DNA from: Amycolatopsis sp. FDAARGOS 1241
GTDB taxonomy: Bacteria; Actinomycetota; Actinomycetes; Mycobacteriales; Pseudonocardiaceae
Direction: 5' to 3'
NCBI RefSeq assembly: GCF_016889705.1
Contig: NZ_CP069526.1
Coordinates: forward strand, 1,240,001 to 1,304,000
Length of the DNA: 64,000 nucleotides
A program made the translations under genes and the position numbers. The notes beneath the pieces were generated by a model. That model was given only the letters and a program-made list of their open reading frames with translations. It had not been told where the DNA came from and searched no databases. Below are positions 43,613-52,390 of the stretch, one piece after another (positions within the stretch are counted from its first letter, which is position 1; each line of letters starts with the position of its first letter).

Positions 43613-44550
43613 GTCGTGTCCTGTAATTGATCTGGCTGTGGTATCTTGTTTGATCTTGGGTTGTGGTGGGTCGGGGTGAGGTGACGGATCGGGCGTGGGC
43701 GCGGATCGAGCCGCTGTTGCCGGTGTCGGGTCGGGGTCGGCGATGGCGGGATCACCGGCAGGTGCTCAGCGCGATTCTGTGGAAGCTGCGTACCGGTGCG
43801 CCATGGCGTGGCCTGCCCGGACGGTACGGGCCGTGGAAATCTGGGCACGAGCGGTTGCGGTTGTGGACCGCCGATGGCACCTGGCAGAAGATCCTGGACG
43901 AGGTGATCGTCAAAGACGACTCGATCGGCGAGGTCGAGTGGTCATCAGCGTGGACTCCAGCGTGGTCCGGGCAGACCAGCACGCTGCCGGTGCCCGAAAA
44001 AAAGGGGGGCTGCACGCCCGCCGTCGAAGCCTTCGCGGTCGAGGGGGAAGAACTCGGACGCTCCTGAGGCGGACTGAGCAGCAAAGTCCACCTCGCCGTC
44101 GACGGACGCGGCTTGCCCATGCGGGTGCTGCTCACCGGCGGGTACGCCGGCGACAACCCGCAACTGGTAGCGCTGCTCGACGGGCTCGCGGTCGCTCGGA
44201 TCGGATCGGGCCGGGCCGGGCCACGTTGCCGCCCCGACAGCGTGGTTGCGGATCAGGCGTGCTCGCACCCGTCAACCCGGCGAGCGATGCGGGACCGCGG
44301 GATCCGGTTCGTCAGCCCCGCGTGTGAGGACCAGATCGCCCTCCGTGCCGGCAAAGGCTCCCGCGGCGGCTGCCCACCCGTCTTCGACGCCGAGACCTAC
44401 AGGCGGCGCAACGCGGTCGAACGCTGCTTCAACCGGCTCAAACAGTTTCGCGACCTAGCCACTCGCTATGCCAAACGCGCCGCCTGCGACCACGCCGAAC
44501 TCACCATCGCCGCCATCATCCTCTGGCTCCGATGATCTACAGGACAGGAC
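43613..44550. mobile_element. Insertion sequence 2 (IS5 family, 938 bp, CTAG target)
   Basis: The ends GTCGTGTCCTGTA (43613-43625) and TACAGGACAGGAC (44538-44550) are inverted repeats with one mismatch. CTAG flanks it at 43609-43612 and 44551-44554; the left copy is shared with insertion sequence 1. The transposase inside is broken, so the element is likely immobile without help. Confidence 0.85.
43663..44535 (+). pseudogene. IS5-family transposase, inactivated
   Basis: Frame 1 gives the N-terminal DUF4096-type region (WARIEPLLPVSGRGRRWRDH, ILWKLRTGAPWRGLPGRYGP). The catalytic stretch VDSSVVRADQHAAGARKKGG is in frame 3, reached by a missing base near 43938-43942. Frame 1 resumes after the A7G6 run at 43997-44009. 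A TGA at 44065-44067 replaces an expected Arg codon in GRS-x-GGL. The C-terminal half then continues from GGLSSKVHLAVDGRGLPM to RNAVERCFNRLKQFRDLATR with the final Glu. Two compensating shifts plus one nonsense mutation make this a pseudogene unless the shifts are sequencing errors. Confidence 0.82.
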
Positions 44551-45210
44551 CTAGGCGGGCACCCGGGCCCGGAACTCCGCCACCCGTTCCTCGAGGCTCG
44601 CGACGTCGTAACCCGGGCTGCAGAAGCCCGAGATCAGCGTCGCGCAGTACTCGCGGGAGAGGAACGCGGCGTCCCAGGGGCCGTCGGGGCGGGCCCACTG
44701 GTAGGTGTGGTTGTGCAGGTTCAGGAACTGCAGCATCGCGAGCCGCGGGTCGAGGCGGCGGAAGGCGCCCGTGTCCATGGCCGCCGTCAGGAGATCCAGG
44801 ACGATGCGCTCGAACTCGCGGCGCTGACGCAGCAGGCGGGCGCGGTTGGCGCCGCGCAGGTGGCGGTAGTCGTGCTCGTACACCCAGATGTGGTCGAGCC
44901 GTTCGAGGATGATGTCGAGCAAGGTCTCCGACAGCAGGCGCAGCCGCAGGACCGGGTCCTCGTCGAGGGTGGCGATGCGGCGGGCGGCACTCAGCAACGG
45001 CCGCAGGACGCGGTCCTGGATCTCGACGAGGAGGTTCTCCTTCGAGCCGATGTAGTAGTAGAGCGCGCCCTTCGCGAGCCCCGCGACCTGACCGATCTCA
45101 GCGATCCCCGTGGCGGCGTAGCCCTGCTTGGCGAACAGCGCCGCCGCCTGGTCGATGATCTCCTGGCGCTTGACCTCGTAGCCGGGTCCGTGTCCCGGTG
45201 GTCTCGGCAT
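44551..45210 (-). CDS. TetR-family regulator of the carboxylase island
   Basis: A 219-aa TetR protein. The HTH comprises IIDQAAALFAKQGYAATGIA and IGQVAGLAKGALYYYIGSKE, then a long helical ligand domain of the KstR2/FadR-like acyl-CoA-sensing type. Its TAG stop is the CTAG target copy at 44551-44554, regenerated by the IS insertion. It lies 33 bp after the enoyl-CoA hydratase gene, in the same direction, so they form one transcript. The operator-like repeats at 46097 and 39301 are its likely sites, with an acyl-CoA intermediate as probable inducer (inference). Confidence 0.87.
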   Translation of the reverse strand: MPRPPGHGPGYEVKRQEIIDQAAALFAKQGYAATGIAEIGQVAGLAKGALYYYIGSKENLLVEIQDRVLRPLLSAARRIATLDEDPVLRLRLLSETLLDIILERLDHIWVYEHDYRHLRGANRARLLRQRREFERIVLDLLTAAMDTGAFRRLDPRLAMLQFLNLHNHTYQWARPDGPWDAAFLSREYCATLISGFCSPGYDVASLEERVAEFRARVPA

Positions 45211-45243
45211 GCTTCCCCTCCGCGGCTGATTCGAACATCCACT

Positions 45244-46020
45244 CTAGGCTTCGCCGCCGAAGGTGGCCTTGCCCGGTCCGTCGCGCAGGAACGACGCCAT
45301 GCCCGCGTCGCGGTCGGCCGTCGCGAACAGTCCCGCAATCAACGACCGCTCCAGCGCGAGGCCGGCGGCGATCGGCGAGTCCAGCCCGTGGTCCACGGCC
45401 TCCTTCACCGCCTGGATCGCGAATCGCGGCCCGGCCGCGAGCTGCTGGGCGTACTCGAGCGCGGCAGCAAGTGGATCCGCCGCGACCCGGTCGACGAGAC
45501 CCAGTGAGAGCGCTTCCGGCGCGCGCACCCGCCGCCCGGTCATCAACAGCTCCTTCGCGCGCGACGGACCGACCAGCCGCGCCAGCCGTTGCGTGCCGCC
45601 GGAGCCGGGGATGATGCCGAGCAGCACCTCCGGCTGCCCGAGCACGGCGGCTTCCGACGCGATGCGGAAGTCGGCGGTGAGCGCGAGCTCCAGTCCCCCG
45701 CCGAGCGCGTAGCCGTTGATCGCCGCCACGACGGGCATCGGCAGTTCGGCGAACCGCGTGAACGCCTTCTGCAGCGCGCGGTTCCAGCCGAGCACCTCCT
45801 CGAACGAGAACCCCGCCAGCTGCTTGATGTCCGCGCCGGCGGCGAACACCTGCTCCCCGCCGTAGAGCACCACGGCGTGGACATCGGAGGCGTCGGCCAA
45901 GGAAGCCGCCGCCTCGTCCAACGCGCGCCGCATCCGAGTGTCGAACGCGTTGAGGGGCGGGTGGTCCAGGCGGACCGTCGCGACCCGGCCCGTGGTTTCG
46001 ACGTGTAGCCGTTCCGTCAT
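45244..46020 (-). CDS. Enoyl-CoA hydratase/isomerase
   Basis: A 258-aa crotonase-fold enzyme. FAAGADIKQLAGF is the oxyanion-hole loop, INGYALGGGLELALTADFRI and PEVLLGIIPGSGGTQRLARL carry both glutamates expected for a hydratase. ATG 46020 follows GAGGAG by eight bases; a GTG one codon upstream is possible. It hydrates a 2-enoyl-CoA, following the acyl-CoA dehydrogenase step. It is divergent from the carboxylase operon. Confidence 0.9.
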   Translation of the reverse strand: MTERLHVETTGRVATVRLDHPPLNAFDTRMRRALDEAAASLADASDVHAVVLYGGEQVFAAGADIKQLAGFSFEEVLGWNRALQKAFTRFAELPMPVVAAINGYALGGGLELALTADFRIASEAAVLGQPEVLLGIIPGSGGTQRLARLVGPSRAKELLMTGRRVRAPEALSLGLVDRVAADPLAAALEYAQQLAAGPRFAIQAVKEAVDHGLDSPIAAGLALERSLIAGLFATADRDAGMASFLRDGPGKATFGGEA

Positions 46021-46096
46021 CACTGAAGCTCCTCACCTCACCCGGTCCGGGCTTGTCAGGCCGCGATCAGGGTCCTACAGTGCTTCCCATCACGGT

Positions 46097-46120
46097 TTCT
46101 TAGACCGATTGGTACACGAA
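46097..46120. promoter_or_regulatory. Palindromic operator of the carboxylase/hydratase divergent promoter
   Basis: This 24-bp site contains TTCTTAGACCGATTGG then TACACGAA; its halves match at 8 of 12 positions (TTCxTxxACCxA). It lies 77 bp from the hydratase start and 37 bp from the small first gene of the carboxylase operon. A related site occurs at 39301-39324. Predicted TetR binding site. Confidence 0.55.
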
Positions 46121-46156
46121 ACTCGGCAGCGGCACAACACACCGGAGTGATGGCCC

Positions 46157-46423
46157 ATGGACGCAGTCGAATCATCCGTCCCCGAAGGACTTTCGGTAGC
46201 CCGGGAAGCGGTCACCGACGAGGAGCTCAAGGCACTCGGCGTCAACCTCGAACGGGATTTCCCCGGTTCCACCGCAGCGGACTTCCGCCGCTACCCGGTG
46301 CTCTCGGAAGGCGGTTGGTTCACCGTCGTCAAGCACCAGAAAACGCTCGAATCGGTGAGCCGTGAAACCGGGCCGCTGCTCGGCCCGATCGTCCTCACCT
46401 CCGACGGCCTCGACGTCAACTGA
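46157..46423 (+). CDS. 88-aa protein leading the carboxylase operon
   Basis: A small acidic protein (EAVTDEELKALGVNLERDFP, YPVLSEGGWFTVVKHQKTLE) without a recognised domain. It precedes the hydantoinase-A-type gene by 29 bp and has good codon usage. In acetone and acetophenone carboxylases a small extra subunit accompanies the two large ones; this protein is shorter than acetone carboxylase gamma, and such a role is only inferred from position. Confidence 0.65.
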   Translation: MDAVESSVPEGLSVAREAVTDEELKALGVNLERDFPGSTAADFRRYPVLSEGGWFTVVKHQKTLESVSRETGPLLGPIVLTSDGLDVN

Positions 46424-46452
46424 CCACGAATCACCGAAAGGCGGGTAGTTCC

Positions 46453-48483
46453 ATGATCGGAGTAGACGTCGGCGGCACGTTCACGGACGTGGTGGCGATC
46501 GCCGATGGCGAGATCAAGACCGTCAAGGTCGCCACGGACGTGCGCACCACCGAACGCGGTGTGCTGCGCGGTGCCGAAGAGGTCGGCGTGGCGGACTCCG
46601 CGGTGTTCAACCACGCGAGCACCCACGGTCTCAACGCGATCATCACGCGGCGGCTGCCGAAGATCGCGTTCCTGACCACCCTGGGACACCGGGACATCCT
46701 CGACATCGGCCGCACCTGGCGCCCGGTCGAGGGCCTGACGAACCCGGCGTGGCGCCGTTCCTACGGCGACGCGAACCGCCCGCTCGTGCCGCGGTACCTC
46801 CGGCGCGGCATCCGCGAACGGCTGACCGCCGACGGCGGCATCCTGATCCAGCTCGACGAGGAACACGCGCGCGAAGAGCTCGCGGTGCTGCGCAAGTGCG
46901 GTGTCGAAGGTGTCGCCATCTGCCTCATCAACGCGTACGTGAACAACCACCACGAGGAGCGCCTGCGCCAGCTCGTGCACGAGGAGCTCGGCGACATCCC
47001 GGTGTCGATCTCGAGCGAGGTCTCCCCGCTGGCCAAGGAGTTCGCGCGCGCGTCCACCACGGTCATCGACGTCTTCATGCGCTTGACCTACGACGCCTAC
47101 ACCCAGCGCCTCGACACCGGCCTGCGCGAGCTCGGCTTCGAGGGTGACCTCAACTTCGCCGACTGCGCCGCGCAGCTCGTGCGCTCCGACGTCGCCATGG
47201 AACACCCGTTCCGCATCGTCTTCGCCGGCCCCGCCGCGGGCACTGTGTCCAGCGCGCACTTCGGCGGCCTGATCGGCGCCGGCAACCTGCTGTGCGCGGA
47301 CGTCGGCGGCACCTCGTGCGACATCAGCATGGTCACCGACGGCAAGCCGTTCGTGAACACCACGTTCGAGCTCGAGCACGACCTGATCGTGAACGCGCTG
47401 TCCAACGAGGTCTCCAGCATCGGCGCCGGCGGCGGCAGCCTCGTGACGATCAACGCGGCGGGTGAGCTCAAGGTCGGCCCGGGCAGCGCGGGCGCCGACC
47501 CCGGCCCGGCCTGCTACGGCCTCGGCGGCACGCAGCCGACGACCACCGACACCTGCCTGCTGATGGGTGTCATCGACCCCGACGGGTTCGCCGGCGGCCG
47601 CATGAAGCTCAACCCGGACCTCTCCCGGCAGGCCTTCGAGGCGCTCGATTCGAAGCTGTCGTTCGAGCAGCGCGTGAGCTACGCCTTCAACATCGGCGTC
47701 AACAACATCGCCGAAGGCGTCGTGAACATCGCCATCCAGCACGGCGTCGACCCGCGCGACTACAGCCTCGTCGCCTACGGCGCGGCCGGTCCGATGCTGC
47801 TGCCCGCCGTGCTGGACCTGGTGCACGCGGCCGAGGTCATCGTGCCGCCGCACCCAGGCCTGTTCTCCGCGCTGGGTCTCGTGAGCTCCGACCTGGTGTA
47901 CGCCGACAGCCGCAGCGCCTACACGCTGCTCACCGCCGAGGCGGCCGAGCAGGTCGACAAGGTGTACCACTCGATGGAGGAGCGGCTGCGCGAACGCCTG
48001 CAGGAGAAGGACCGCGACAACATCGAGTTCGTCCGCAGCTTCGACGGCCGCCTCGCCGGCCAGACGTGGGAGACGCCGTTCATCGGCGTGCCCGCGGGCA
48101 CGATCGACGCCGAAGCGGTCGCCACGATGGTCGCGAACTTCCACGAGGCCTACGCCGAGCGCTCCGGCAACAAGTTCGAGGCGCTGCCCGTGCAGGGCGT
48201 CACCTACCGCGTCCAGGCCGTGGCGAAGGCCGACAAGGTCGAGTACCCCAAGGTGCCCGAGCGCGCCGAGGGCGAGACCTTGGAGCCCACGCGCACGTTG
48301 CAGATCCGGTACCTGACCGAAGACGTGCTCCAGGCCGGCGAGTACCAGCGCGCCGACCTGCGCGCCGGCGACCAGGTGCCCGGCCCCGCGGTCATCCGCG
48401 AACCGCTGTCCACCACGTTCCTCGTCCCGGGTCAGGTCGCGACCGTCGGGACCTACGGCGAGCTGCGCATCCGGAAGGCGTGA
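46453..48483 (+). CDS. Hydantoinase/oxoprolinase A-type subunit (acetone-carboxylase-like)
   Basis: A 676-aa ATP-using subunit. MIGVDVGGTFTDVVAIADGE is the ASKHA phosphate loop, THGLNAIITRRLPKIAFLTT and the LLCADVGGTSCDISMVTDGK second phosphate motif are present, and GAGGGSLVTINAAGELKVGP with GSAGADPGPACYGLGGTQPT is the family block. Members are 5-oxoprolinases, hydantoinases, or the beta-type subunits of acetone/acetophenone carboxylases. The operon context with CoA ligase and SDRs favours a carboxylase. The partner gene starts 3 bp later. Confidence 0.9.
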   Translation: MIGVDVGGTFTDVVAIADGEIKTVKVATDVRTTERGVLRGAEEVGVADSAVFNHASTHGLNAIITRRLPKIAFLTTLGHRDILDIGRTWRPVEGLTNPAWRRSYGDANRPLVPRYLRRGIRERLTADGGILIQLDEEHAREELAVLRKCGVEGVAICLINAYVNNHHEERLRQLVHEELGDIPVSISSEVSPLAKEFARASTTVIDVFMRLTYDAYTQRLDTGLRELGFEGDLNFADCAAQLVRSDVAMEHPFRIVFAGPAAGTVSSAHFGGLIGAGNLLCADVGGTSCDISMVTDGKPFVNTTFELEHDLIVNALSNEVSSIGAGGGSLVTINAAGELKVGPGSAGADPGPACYGLGGTQPTTTDTCLLMGVIDPDGFAGGRMKLNPDLSRQAFEALDSKLSFEQRVSYAFNIGVNNIAEGVVNIAIQHGVDPRDYSLVAYGAAGPMLLPAVLDLVHAAEVIVPPHPGLFSALGLVSSDLVYADSRSAYTLLTAEAAEQVDKVYHSMEERLRERLQEKDRDNIEFVRSFDGRLAGQTWETPFIGVPAGTIDAEAVATMVANFHEAYAERSGNKFEALPVQGVTYRVQAVAKADKVEYPKVPERAEGETLEPTRTLQIRYLTEDVLQAGEYQRADLRAGDQVPGPAVIREPLSTTFLVPGQVATVGTYGELRIRKA

Positions 48484-48486
48484 ACC

Positions 48487-50415
48487 ATGACCTCTCTGAA
48501 GGACCTCGACGACGCCCAGTTCGCCGAGCTGTACGGCGCCGACCGCTTCACCGCGTCGGTGCTGTCGAGCCGCATGCGCTACATCGTGCAGCACATGTGC
48601 ACGGGCCTGCTGAACAACGCGTTCTCACTCATCCTCCGCGACTGGTACGACTTCGCCGCGACGATCTCCGGCCCGCCGGAGCAGAACTACCCGATGTCGT
48701 CGGTGAGCAACAGCCTCGCGATGTTCCTCGGCACGATGTCCGAAGCCGTGCGCAACACGATCGAGGAGTACGGCCCGGAGAACCTCGAGCCGGGTGACGT
48801 GATCATCTGCAACGATCCGTACCGCGCGGGCAACCACGTGAACGACATCTGCTTCATCCGCCCGGTGTTCCACGAGGGCAAGCTGATCTCGCTCGTCACG
48901 CTGCGCGCGCACCAGCTCGACATGGGTGGCGTGATCCCGGCGGGCTTCTCCGGCACCAAGCGCAACGTGTACGAAAACGGTCTTGTGATCGCGCCGATGC
49001 AGCTGTACAAGGACGACAAGCCGGTGAAGTCGGCGTTCAACCTGATCTTCGACAACGCCCGCTACTGCGCGCTGCTGCTGCCGGACATCAAGACGATCTA
49101 CCAGAACCTGTTGCTCGGCGAGAAGCTGATCAACGAGAGCGTGCAGCGCTACGGTGTCGACGCGTACCTCGGCGCGATCCGCTACTCCACGGACGTTTCG
49201 GCAGAATCCATGAGCAGCGCGCTGGCCGAGCTGCCCGACGGCGTGTACGAGGCCGAAGAGGGCATCGACTGCGACGGGGTCGACGACACCGTCGAGTACA
49301 AGATCCGGCTCAAGATCACCAAGGCCGCCGACCGGATGGAGCTGGACTTCAGCGGCACGTCGCCGCAGGCGCGCACGAGCATCAACGCCGGCATCCTCGA
49401 CACGAAGACGGCCGTCGGCGTCGCGCTGAAGTTCCTCATCGATCCGGCCACGCCGTTCACCTCGGGCGCGTACCGGCCGATCGACATCGTGCTCCCGGCC
49501 GGCACGTTCATCAGCGCCACGCCACCGGACGGCGCGGTGTTCCTCTACTGGGAGAGCACCGGTCCCGTGCTGCTCGCGGTGTTCCGGGCGCTGGAGAAGG
49601 CGCTGGGCCGCAAGGCCGTCGGCGGCGACTACGGTTCGCTGAACATCCACAACGCCAACGGTGTGCTCGCCGACGGCACCCCGTGGGTCACCACCGCGCA
49701 GTGCGGCGGCGAGCACGGGCCGTGGGGCGCGACGGAGGCGGGCGACGCCGACAGCTATTCCGTGGTGTACCAGGCCAACAACCTGGACCCGGCCACCGAG
49801 GCCATCGAGTCCGAACTGCCGGCCGTGGTGCTGCGCAAGGAGTACTCGCCCGACAGCGGCGGCGCGGGCCAGAACCGCGGTGGCGCGGCGGTGCTCAAGG
49901 ACACGCTGTACCTCACCGAAGCCGAGCACTGGTCGAGCCCGCTGCACACGAAGTCGGCGAGCGGCGTGGGCGTGTACGGCGGTGAGGCCGGGGCCCTCGG
50001 GGCGACGTGGGTGTTCCACCCGGACTACAAGAACGTGACCAAGGACAAGGACCTCATCGGCACCGAGCCCGAGGTCTACGCCGGCGCGACACCGGTCGCC
50101 GGGATGCTGAACCCGGAGACCAAGACCGTCGACCCGGACGGCGAGTACTTCTACTTCGCCAGCACGCCGGTGTGGCACACCAAGCCGAACGCCGTGTTCC
50201 GCTACCTCACCAACGGCGGCGGGGGCTGGGGTTCGCCGCTGCAGCGCGATCCCGAGCGCGTGTGCCGCGACGTGCGCGACGAGTACGTGACCATCGACGG
50301 CGCGTACCGCCACTACGGCGTGGTGATCACCGGCGACCCGCACGGCGATCCGGAGAACCTGAAGATCGATCACGACGCCACCGCCAAGCGCCGCGCCGAG
50401 CTGGCCGCGAAGTAG
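48487..50415 (+). CDS. Hydantoinase/oxoprolinase B-type subunit (acetone-carboxylase-like)
   Basis: A 642-aa HyuB-family protein: EPGDVIICNDPYRAGNHVND, FVRPVFHEGKL-like strands, LRAHQLDMGGVIPAGF with the conserved DMGG, LDFSGTSPQ and PDSGGAGQNRGGAAVLKDTL (SGGAGxxRGG). The end, GGGGWGSPLQRDPERVCRDV, is typical. It would carry the carboxyl-transfer or ring-opening chemistry with the A subunit. The three-base gap from the A gene implies a complex made in equal amounts. Confidence 0.9.
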   Translation: MTSLKDLDDAQFAELYGADRFTASVLSSRMRYIVQHMCTGLLNNAFSLILRDWYDFAATISGPPEQNYPMSSVSNSLAMFLGTMSEAVRNTIEEYGPENLEPGDVIICNDPYRAGNHVNDICFIRPVFHEGKLISLVTLRAHQLDMGGVIPAGFSGTKRNVYENGLVIAPMQLYKDDKPVKSAFNLIFDNARYCALLLPDIKTIYQNLLLGEKLINESVQRYGVDAYLGAIRYSTDVSAESMSSALAELPDGVYEAEEGIDCDGVDDTVEYKIRLKITKAADRMELDFSGTSPQARTSINAGILDTKTAVGVALKFLIDPATPFTSGAYRPIDIVLPAGTFISATPPDGAVFLYWESTGPVLLAVFRALEKALGRKAVGGDYGSLNIHNANGVLADGTPWVTTAQCGGEHGPWGATEAGDADSYSVVYQANNLDPATEAIESELPAVVLRKEYSPDSGGAGQNRGGAAVLKDTLYLTEAEHWSSPLHTKSASGVGVYGGEAGALGATWVFHPDYKNVTKDKDLIGTEPEVYAGATPVAGMLNPETKTVDPDGEYFYFASTPVWHTKPNAVFRYLTNGGGGWGSPLQRDPERVCRDVRDEYVTIDGAYRHYGVVITGDPHGDPENLKIDHDATAKRRAELAAK

Positions 50416-50425
50416 GGAGGATCTC

Positions 50426-50821
50426 TTGTCGGAGAACGGAACCGACATCGACCGGCAGAACAAGCTGCGCGAGGCCTTCCTCAAGGAGCGCGGGTACTGG
50501 AACACGTTCTGGGAGGGGCTGCTGGGCCTCGACCCGGACTTCTTCGAGGCGTACCTGAACTTCTCGGCCGTGCCTTGGCGCAAGGGCGTGCTGGAGCCGA
50601 AGGTCAAGGAACTGATCTACACGGCGATCGACGCGTCCACCACGCACCTGTACGAACCCGGGCTGCGCCAGCACATCCGCAACGCCCTCGGCTACGGGGC
50701 CACCAAGGAGGAGATCATGGAGGTGCTGGAGCTCACGAGCGTGCTCGGGATCCACACCTGCACCCTCGGGGTCCCCGTGCTGATGGAGGAACTGGCGGCC
50801 CACGAGCAGAAGACGGCGTGA
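50426..50821 (+). CDS. Carboxymuconolactone-decarboxylase-like protein
   Basis: A 131-aa helical protein: KVKELIYTAIDASTTHLYEP then GLRQHIRNALGYGATKEEIM and EVLELTSVLGIHTCTLGVPV match the AhpD/CMD fold. The CxxC pair of peroxidase-type members is absent (STTHLYEPG instead), so a lyase or structural role is more likely than thiol redox. TTG 50426 follows GGGAGG by six bases. The stop overlaps the next gene (GTGA). Confidence 0.82.
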   Translation: MSENGTDIDRQNKLREAFLKERGYWNTFWEGLLGLDPDFFEAYLNFSAVPWRKGVLEPKVKELIYTAIDASTTHLYEPGLRQHIRNALGYGATKEEIMEVLELTSVLGIHTCTLGVPVLMEELAAHEQKTA

Positions 50822-51576
50822 CAGCCGGCGTGCTCGACCCGCGCGGCCCGGCTTCCCTGGCCGGGTCGCGCGCGGTCGTGACGGGCGCGGCGCGCGGAAT
50901 CGGTGCCCGGATCGCCGTCGAGCTCGCGCTCGCCGGGGCTCACGTCACGGTGCTCGACGCCCGTGATCCGGCTGGGACCGTCGCCGAGATCACGGCAGCC
51001 GGCGGGTCCGCCGCCGGCCTGACCGTGGACGTCACCGACCGCACCGCCGCCGCCTCGGCCATGGCCGAGGCGGCGGGCCCGGACAACCGCCTCGACGCGC
51101 TCGTGACGTGCGCGGCGATCTACGGCGAGACGATGCGGCTCGACGAGCTGTCGGAGTCCGAAGTGGACGCCGTGCTCGGGGTGAACGTGAAGGGCACCCT
51201 GTGGTGCATCGGCGGCGCGCTGCCGTTCCTGCGCGGGCACGACGCGCGGGTGGTGTGCATCGGCTCGGTGGCGGGCAAGGTCGGCGGGGTGCTCGCCGGC
51301 CCGCACTACGTGGCCAGCAAGGGCGCGGTCCACGCGGTGGTGAAGTGGCTCGCCAAGACCGAAGCGCGCAACGGGATCGTCGCCAACGCCGTGGCCCCCG
51401 GCGTGGTCGACACGGACATGATCAAGGACAAGGGGTACTCCGACGACTACAACCCGCTCGGCCGGCTGGCGCGGCCGGAAGAGATCGCTCGCGTGGCGGC
51501 CTTCCTGGCCTCGCCCGCGGCGAGCTACATGACGGGTGCGGTCGTCGACGTCAACGGGGGCTACGCGATGGGCTGA
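50818..51576 (+). CDS. SDR oxidoreductase 1 of the carboxylase operon
   Basis: A 252-aa classical SDR: VVTGAARGIGARIAVELALA, a CAAIYG region in place of NNAG, Ser in CIGSVAGKVGG, and YVASK. The GTG start overlaps the previous stop by four bases. Probably oxidises a secondary alcohol or reduces a ketone of the pathway substrate. Confidence 0.87.
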   Translation: MTAGVLDPRGPASLAGSRAVVTGAARGIGARIAVELALAGAHVTVLDARDPAGTVAEITAAGGSAAGLTVDVTDRTAAASAMAEAAGPDNRLDALVTCAAIYGETMRLDELSESEVDAVLGVNVKGTLWCIGGALPFLRGHDARVVCIGSVAGKVGGVLAGPHYVASKGAVHAVVKWLAKTEARNGIVANAVAPGVVDTDMIKDKGYSDDYNPLGRLARPEEIARVAAFLASPAASYMTGAVVDVNGGYAMG

Positions 51577-51601
51577 GCGCCCTGGGAGAAGGAGGTCCAC
51601 T

Positions 51602-52390
51602 GTGGACAGAACAGGGTGTGCGGTCGTCACGGGCGGCGGGTCGGGGATCGGCCGGGCCTGCGCGCTGCGCCTGGCCGAGGACGGCCGGCCGCTCGTGCTG
51701 CTCGACGCCGACGGCGCGGCGGCCGAACGCACGGCCAAGGAGATCGACGGACCGGCGGCGGCGTTCGCGGTCGACGTCACCGACGAGGAAGCGGTGGCCG
51801 GCGCGATCACGCAGGCCACCGAACGGTTCGGGCCGCCGAAGGTGCTCGTGAACGCCGCAGGCATCATCATCCGCAAGAAGCTGCTCGAGTCCACGGTGGA
51901 CGAATGGCGGCGCGTGCTCGACGTGAACCTCACCGGCTACTTCATCCTGCTCAAGCAGGTGATCCCGCTGATGGCCGCGGGCGGTGGGGGTTCGATCGTG
52001 CAGATCGCGTCGATCGCCGGTCACACCGGTTACGGCTTCTCGTCCTACACCGCGGCGAAGGGTGGCGTGCTGGCGCTCACGAAGCAGCTGGCCGCCGAGC
52101 TCGCGCCCGACGGGATCCGCATCAACTCCGTGAGCCCCGGTGTCGTCCACAGCGGACTGAACCGCGACACGCTGGGCAACGAGCACATCCGCGCGGCCAC
52201 GGTGGCCAACACGCCGCTGGGCCGGATCGGCGAACCGGACGACATCGCGCGCGTCGTGGCTTTCCTCGCCGGGCCGGGCGCCGATTACGTCACGGGCACG
52301 GACCTGGTCGCCGACGGCGGCATGATCAGCACCATCCACTGGGGTGCGGCCGGGGGCGAGCTGCACAGCTTCCACGCGCAGGAGCGCTGA
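51602..52390 (+). CDS. SDR oxidoreductase 2 of the carboxylase operon
   Basis: A 262-aa SDR: VVTGGGSGIGRACALRLAED, NAAGIIIRKK, Ser in QIASIAGHTGYGFS and YTAAK. GTG 51602 follows AGAAGGAGG by a short spacer. C-terminal GADYVTGTDLVADGGMISTI is standard. The sequence differs enough from the flanking SDRs to suggest separate substrates. It is coupled to the CoA ligase by TGATG. Confidence 0.87.
   Translation: MDRTGCAVVTGGGSGIGRACALRLAEDGRPLVLLDADGAAAERTAKEIDGPAAAFAVDVTDEEAVAGAITQATERFGPPKVLVNAAGIIIRKKLLESTVDEWRRVLDVNLTGYFILLKQVIPLMAAGGGGSIVQIASIAGHTGYGFSSYTAAKGGVLALTKQLAAELAPDGIRINSVSPGVVHSGLNRDTLGNEHIRAATVANTPLGRIGEPDDIARVVAFLAGPGADYVTGTDLVADGGMISTIHWGAAGGELHSFHAQER

Noticed and set aside
43997..44009. 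Programmed frameshift signal (A7G6) of the IS5 transposase
   Set aside because: Programmed shifting could join two frames, but the transposase also has an upstream base loss and an in-frame TGA, so decay is the simpler reading.
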